Shown here in pieces: positions 58,762 to 64,000 of a stretch of 64,000 nt of DNA. Source of the stretch: Pardosa pseudoannulata (lineage: Eukaryota > Arthropoda > Arachnida > Araneae > Lycosidae). The position numbers and the translations under genes were made by a program. The notes under the pieces are model-generated. The model was not told the origin of the DNA and did no database searches. It saw only the letters and a program-made list of their open reading frames with translations. The stretch lies in the NCBI GenBank assembly GCA_032207245.1, contig CM063501.1, positions 53,331,893-53,395,892 of the forward strand, read 5' to 3'. The first letter of the stretch is position 1; each line of letters begins with the position of its first letter.

Positions 58762-59024
58762 TCAGGAAAAATTTAGACAAATAAAAACTAGTTTTTACAT
58801 TAATCGATGGGGAACAAAAGAACGGGAAAGTTAATTAAAAATATTTTGCATATTTGTCTATTTATATATTTGTTTATATATTTCAATATAAAATACGAAA
58901 AGTTTATTAAAAAATTAAATAATTTTCGATCTATTGAGATTTAACTGTATAACTAAATTTACGCTCAAAAATCCCGCTCCCCGTACGATTCCGCTGAGAA
59001 ATGTACCTGCACACAATGCGTTAA

Positions 59025-59614
59025 AAGAGTTGTAAATGACATATTATTAATTTTTCTGGAATAATTTATGCATGATGTATACTTCTACAAGTTTTTTAGG
59101 TCTAATATTTTTATTTATCATTTAGCCGAAAAAGATATAAAAGCAGCAGGAACAACTCATAAAAGTTCCACTGGTTATTGGTCCCTAAAACCGAAATTTG
59201 ATTGCTATAAAAGACCGATTAAAATTCATTTTTCTCTTAGATGTACCCGTTTACATATTACATATATACGTTGAATATATTGACTGTTACAGGTATAAAA
59301 CAACTAGATTCTAGATTCCTAAAAAGGTATTCAAATGTAAACGACTGCAAGATGGTATCATTACAATCTCATATTATCAAGAAATATACGTAGATAATGG
59401 GATGGGCAAATCTCCTGGAAATTACAAACACAAACTAAGAATTTAAAAAAGGGTGGTAAAATGCATCTAGAGAAGCTCTAAATATTTCAATTATTGATCT
59501 ATCGATACCACTGTGAGTAACATGAAATCAAAATGACGCATTTGGATTTCTAATAACAAGTAACAACCTACTATATTCTAAAAAGTAAACTATTAGAAAC
59601 TTCATTCAAGATCA
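59025..59614. repeat. Left copy of a larger duplicated unit
   Basis: After the TTAA element, sequence from TCTCTTAGATGTACCCG to CATTCAAGAT is repeated at about 60115-60500. Here it carries about 200 extra bases (59037-59230) and ends where the next TTAA-family copy begins. The 68-codon frame at 59068-59274 lies in the extra part and is unassigned. Confidence 0.75.
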
Positions 59615-59826
59615 CAACATGGTTTGTTTGTGGGCACAAAAATAACGGTATATACAGGAAAACGAAGCCGAATGTTCTTGTCTACTACGTAGATTCTTTA
59701 AAAATTTAGATAAATAAAAACTAGTTTTTACATCAGTCGTTGCGGAAACACAGAACGGGAATGTTGATTAAAAAATCAATTTAGATTTAAAATTAACTTT
59801 TTAGTTATCTTTCCAAAAATGATATC

Positions 59827-59919
<93 letters not shown>

Positions 59920-60087
59920 ATATTTGTCTATTTATATATTTGTTTATACAATTCAATATAAAATACGAAAAGTTGGTTAAAAAATTAAATAATTTTCGAT
60001 CAATTGAGATTTAACTGAATAACTAAACTTACGGGCAAAACGCCCGCTCCCTGTACAAATCCGCTGCGAAATGTACCCTCACACGTG
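59615..60087 (+). mobile_element. TTAA-family element, second copy of the pair
   Basis: Starts at CACAACATGGTTTGTTTGTG (5' part missing), passes through the uninterrupted site used by the SINE in the neighbouring copy, and ends CACACGTG followed by TTAA at 60088-60091. A (TA)n tract has expanded inside. Confidence 0.75.
59829..59925. repeat. TA microsatellite inside the TTAA-family element
   Basis: Nearly pure (TA)n of about 95 bases placed before TTTGTCTATTTATATATTTG. The neighbouring copy at about 58855 has only ATTTTGCATATTTGTC at this point. Confidence 0.95.
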
Positions 60088-60409
60088 TTAAAAGAGTTGT
60101 ACTTGTTGTATTTGTCTCTTAGATGTACCCGTTTACATATATACGTAGAACGATAACAGCACTGTTTACAATAACATAAATGTTACAGGCATAAAGAAAC
60201 TAGATTCCTAAATGGTATTCAAATGTAAGCCACTTCAAGATGGTCTCATTACAATCTTATATTATCAAGAAATGTAGTGAAATAATGGGATGTGAAAATG
60301 TCCTGCAAATTGCAAACCCAAACTAAGAAATTAAAAAAGGTTAGTAAAATACATCTAGGGAAGCTATAAATATTTCAGTAATTGATATCTGGACACCACT
60401 GTGAGTAAT
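60088..60409. repeat. Right copy of the larger duplicated unit
   Basis: Colinear with about 59240-59520 (TCTCTTAGATGTACCCG, AAATGGTATTCAAATGTAA and GAAGCTMTAAATATTTC). It leads directly into the 229-bp array. Confidence 0.75.
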
Positions 60410-61548
60410 ACGAAATCAAAATGACGCATTTGGACTTCTAATAACAAGTAACAATCTACTATCTTCTGAAAAATAAACTATTAGAAACTTCATTCAAGAT
60501 TTCGCAGTGATCTACTGAAACACTTCAAATGGTTGGATTAACAGTATGTAATGTCAATGATTAAAGTGAAAAGTATGGTTTACATAAAAAATACAACTAA
60601 AAAATGTTTTGAGATTCGAATAAGAGTTCATCATCAGTACGAAATCAAAATGACGCATTTGGACTTCTAATAGCAAGTATCAATCTACTATCTTCTAAAA
60701 AGTAAACTATTAGAAAATTCATTCAAGATCTCACCGTGATCTACGGAAACAATTAAAATTGTTGGATTAACAGTATATAATGTCAACGATTAAAGGAAGA
60801 AGTATGGTTTACATAACAAATACAACTAAAAAATGTTTTGAGATCCGAATAAGAGTTCATCATCAGTACGAAATCAAAATGACGCATTTGGTCTTCTAAT
60901 AACATGTATCAATCTACTATCTTCTAAAAAGTAAACTATAAGAAAATTCATTCAAGATCTCGCAGTGATCTACGGAAACACTTAAAAATGTTGGATTAAC
61001 AGTATATAATGTCAACGATTAAAGGAAGAAGTATGGTTTACATAACAAATACAACTAAAAAATGTTTTGAGATCCGAATAAGAGTTCATCATCAGTACGA
61101 AATCAAAATGACGCATTTGGACTTCTAATAACAAGTATCAATCTACTATCTCTAAAAAGTAAACTATTAGAAAATTCATTCAAGATCTCACAGTGATCTA
61201 CGGAAACAATAAAAATTGTTGGATTAACAGTATATAATGTCAACGATTAAAGGAAGAAGTATGGTTTACATAAAAAATACAACTAAAAAATGTTTTGAGA
61301 TCCGAATAAGAGTTCATCATCAGTACGAAATCAAAATGACGCATTTGGACTTCTAATAGCAAGTATCAATCTACTATCTTCTAAAAAGTAAACTATTAGA
61401 AAATTCATTCAAGATTTCGCAGTGATCTACAGAAACAATTAAAATTGTTGGATTAACAGTATATTATGTCAACGATTAAAAAAGTATGGTTTACATAACA
61501 AATACAACTAAAAAATGTTTGAGAGCAAAATAAGATTTCATCATCAGT
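60410..61548. repeat. Tandem array, five units of about 229 bp
   Basis: ACGAAATCAAAATGACGCAT starts units at 60410, 60639, 60868, 61097 and 61325, and similarity stops at about 61548. Spacings are 229, 229, 229, 228 and about 224 bp. Units also share GTAAACTATTAGAAA, GTGATCTACGGAAACA, TGTTGGATTAACAGTATATA and GAGTTCATCATCAGTACG. The first 90 bases of a unit also occur at 59523-59614. Minus-strand frames at 61453-61736 are incidental. Confidence 0.95.
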
Positions 61549-61834
61549 ACTTTGTTTCCCCGTTTGGCCATTACCAATGCAAAGTCTTGCAATAAACGCT
61601 TTAACGTATGTATATAAATTGTAATGATGTGATTTAATATGAAACAAATTAATTGCTGAATAAAAGCTATTAAAGAAAAAACTACTGGAAAAAATAATCG
61701 AGGTTTAAAAATGATCTTTCTAGGGAAAAAATTCAACTCGAAACGCTAATGTTCCAAAAATGGAACATATCAAAAATACAGGAAAATCTTCTTTTTTTTT
61801 AATTTTCAAATTATTATTCCCTATATAATAATAG

Positions 61835-63075
61835 CTTAAGTTATCTCCTGCATTTGTGTACTCTCCAAACTATTGATCGTTTCGTAGTAAGGTTGAAATA
61901 CTAGGTAACATATATTGGTAGACAAAAATCAGAATAATAATCTAAATGCTACTAAATCTGAATAGAAGTAATTTATTGACATTCTTATTTAAGAATGCTT
62001 TGTAAATGAGAACCCCTATAAAATAATAGTCTATGTTCTCTGCCAGTCTGTCCTTGAATTTATGAAGCGGTTCGACCTGGAACGAATAGAGGTATCAATA
62101 TTGGATTCTGGATGAGTGAGGGTTAGAAAAATTAAAAGAGAGTAAAGTTTATCTTATCCTACACTATTAATACGATTCTAAAATAAATTGGTATAAATAG
62201 GCTTCATATAACAGCAAAAATTACTGTCGTCTTTAAAAGTTCGAAATCTTCTCCTTCCCCCCATTTTGAGCGCTTAATGCCTCTATTTCAAACCCTATTT
62301 TCTTTGGTTAAGAGCAGGTAATTAAATTCTTCAATTTATCCCATAATAAATAGAAAAAAATAACATTTATTTTAGCATTATGACTTTATTCTTTAACCAT
62401 CTCCTTTCATCCTTTCTTATTTTAAATTATTTAAATAGCGTCTGCATTTTTCTCATACTTTTTATCACTGAACTTAGATATTACATAAATAATTTTCTTT
62501 TATATTTGTTTTAAATAATAGATTAGGTACATATGTAATCATTTTAAATTTCATCATCGATTATTTTTGTTCCAATGAAAATGTCATCACCGGTATTAAT
62601 TCTTTTAAAAAATTCTATTAGTCTATTTCATTGACTAATAAATATCTAACGTTTAAGTTATATATCTTTAAAAATTAAGAAGTTTGTGTGTTTGTGTGTT
62701 TGTTTTTATACATAACCACACGGTTTGCAATGTATTCGCTAAATTTTGAACATTTTTCATATATACTGCCAAATATTCTCTGTCAATATTAAAAACTCTG
62801 CTGTCCATACTATAACGATAATTTCGACGTAGCCAAGAAAACTTTGAATTACCCTTCGAAATTAATTCAACGATATTCTAGACTGCATTCACAGAATCGG
62901 GAAACTTTACAGAAGTATGAAGATAAAGAAATTATTGAGCTTGTTCCAGATAATTCTCGGCCAAAAAACAAACAATTTTTATCTGCCTCATACGGTACTT
63001 TACAATTCTAGAAAAATGAAATTTTACTGATCCCATAATATGACAGGCTATATGCTAGTATAGGTAGAAGTTTTT
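61835..63075 (+). pseudogene. BEL/Pao-like retrotransposon relic, copy 2
   Basis: Matches 31085-31930 with two interruptions (about 62125-62240 and 62606-62815). The coding fragment at about 62820-63010 reads R-L-H-S-Q-N-R-E-T-L-Q-K-Y-E, then I-I-E-L-V-P-D-N-S and, in another frame, Y-L-P-H-T-V-L-Y. This is the same pol segment as in copy 1. It has a stop shortly after, plus a frame change. The second interruption has GTGTGTTTGTGTGTTTG and TTTTTATACATAACCACACGG and is probably a later insertion. Confidence 0.55.
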
Positions 63076-64000
63076 AAGTATCTTAATTCAAAATAATTTC
63101 ATGAATGTTCAGCACGTAAGCATTTAAATAATGAATACAAGTGCTGACTTGTCTAAAAAAGTGAAAAGGTTAAACACTAGACTTCTTTAATTATAGCTGC
63201 ATCGGGTCACATAGTTTTGTTATTTTGGTTTTAGAGTTAATAAAACATGTAAAAATGCAAAAGAGAGGCACGTGTGTTATCACTGAATGCCAAAAGACCT
63301 GTTTGAATAGGAAGCAGTAATGCAACTTAATTTGTCAGAAGCGGAACACTTGCTCATCCTTATTACAACCACTTAATATATTTATAAAGTAATTGTTGTT
63401 TTCCCTTTTTAAAGAGTATTTTTCCTTAAAACATCTCATTGGAGATTGATAGGGCGGAAGTGTTTCTATCCGATTATGTAGATATTCTGACATGTTTTTG
63501 AATTATTGATTTGATTGCCGACATATGTGCATGTAATTTAAAATATCTTGATTAGAAATTATCCATTAAATAATAAATGCAATATTAGGTCACTTTTCAA
63601 ATACCTTCTATTGAATTTAGCCTTTGAAATCAACAAACAGTTATCTTCTGATTTATCTCTTTTCTCATGCAATGATATAGTTTATATATTTCTAACGTAC
63701 ACTCTAACTGCTAATCAACTTTTTTCTGCTTTTAAAAAGAAGTGGTAATGAGCATAATACGTATAACAGATCAAAAACACCGAAAAACAAACATCTGAAA
63801 TGGCCTAATAGTTCTCATGAATCGGCTTACTTGATTTGTAAACAACATAATTTTGCAGTTACTCTCAATTGATGTATACCAAGCAACGTCACCTATATTT
63901 CAAATGATCTTTCTTATTCTCGAAATGAAATATTAATATGAAAAACAAAATACCAAAAATGAATCCCATTTATTTTGTAAAATACCCTTTCAATAGCTAA
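63076..64000. other. AT-rich DNA to window end
   Basis: Frames such as 63548-63748 plus have no recognised domain; no repeat shared with the rest of the window was seen. Confidence 0.4.

Larger units (their letters stand above)
57862..59020 (+). mobile_element. TTAA-family element interrupted by two insertions
   Basis: The family sequence is the reverse complement of 14023-14501. It runs CTTCTGACGATTGATACTTG to CGTACGGATTAGTG, then, after an insertion, GTAACAACATGGTTTCTTTG to CAGGAAAAATTTAG. After a second insertion it runs from ACAAATAAAAACTAG to CACACAATGCG, followed by TTAA at 59021-59024. The left end is missing or unrecognisable. About 390 bp of the interval belong to the element itself. 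Confidence 0.75.

Noticed and set aside
61453..61736. Two overlapping minus-strand frames of 64 and 81 codons.
   Set aside because: They start or end in the decayed edge of the 229-bp array and have no counterpart frame in the other units.

Overview
The window looks like intergenic or intronic DNA from an AT-rich animal genome, probably an arthropod. There is no ribosomal RNA gene, no credible tRNA gene, no operon structure and no long open reading frame. The coding traces I recognise are relics of animal retrotransposons (RTE-like and Jockey-like LINE reverse transcriptase ends, BEL/Pao pol fragments). DNA elements of piggyBac-like (TTAA), hAT-like and Tc1/mariner-like type are also present. 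A tRNA-derived SINE gives antisense reading frames containing a V-G-F-E-P-T-N-S-G-T string, which I associate with mis-annotated proteins in spider genomes. That makes a chelicerate or spider source likely, but this is inference.

Layout. 0-4.8 kb: an LTR-like module that carries tRNA-like promoter boxes, two LINE relics and SINE pieces. 4.8-17 kb: mostly plain AT-rich DNA with a ~230-bp tandem array (9.1-10.0 kb), a SINE, a second LTR-like module (11.3-11.8 kb), a TTAA element flanked by direct repeats (13.9-14.6 kb) and a tandem array with a dimeric higher-order pattern (15.6-17.0 kb). 17-31 kb: long CA/TA microsatellites, three TTAA elements (20.9, 24.1 and 29.9 kb), and a duplicated block at 26.1-27.6 kb with a perfect hairpin at one junction. 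31-33 kb: a BEL/Pao relic.

33-48 kb is the satellite-rich core. Two LTR-like modules in opposite orientation (33.07 and 39.37 kb) bracket modular tandem arrays that reuse one core segment with different partners. Next comes a 186-bp array whose minus strand repeats a small exon-like segment with well-formed splice sites (40.3-41.4 kb). It abuts a second array of ~247-bp units (42.1-44.2 kb). More copies of one satellite module lie at 46.4-47.7 kb.

48-64 kb: a microsatellite cluster, short unrecognised ORFs, two-copy duplications, a complete Tc1/mariner-like element (55.36-56.77 kb), a three-level nest of transposons (57.9-59.0 kb), a 229-bp tandem array (60.4-61.5 kb) and a second BEL/Pao relic (61.8-63.1 kb).

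No complete host gene was identified. The most worthwhile leads are the exon-like tandem array, the Pol III-type boxes embedded in LTR-like modules, and the modular satellites. All alignments were made by eye; boundaries of diverged repeats are uncertain by tens of bases unless target-site duplications fix them.
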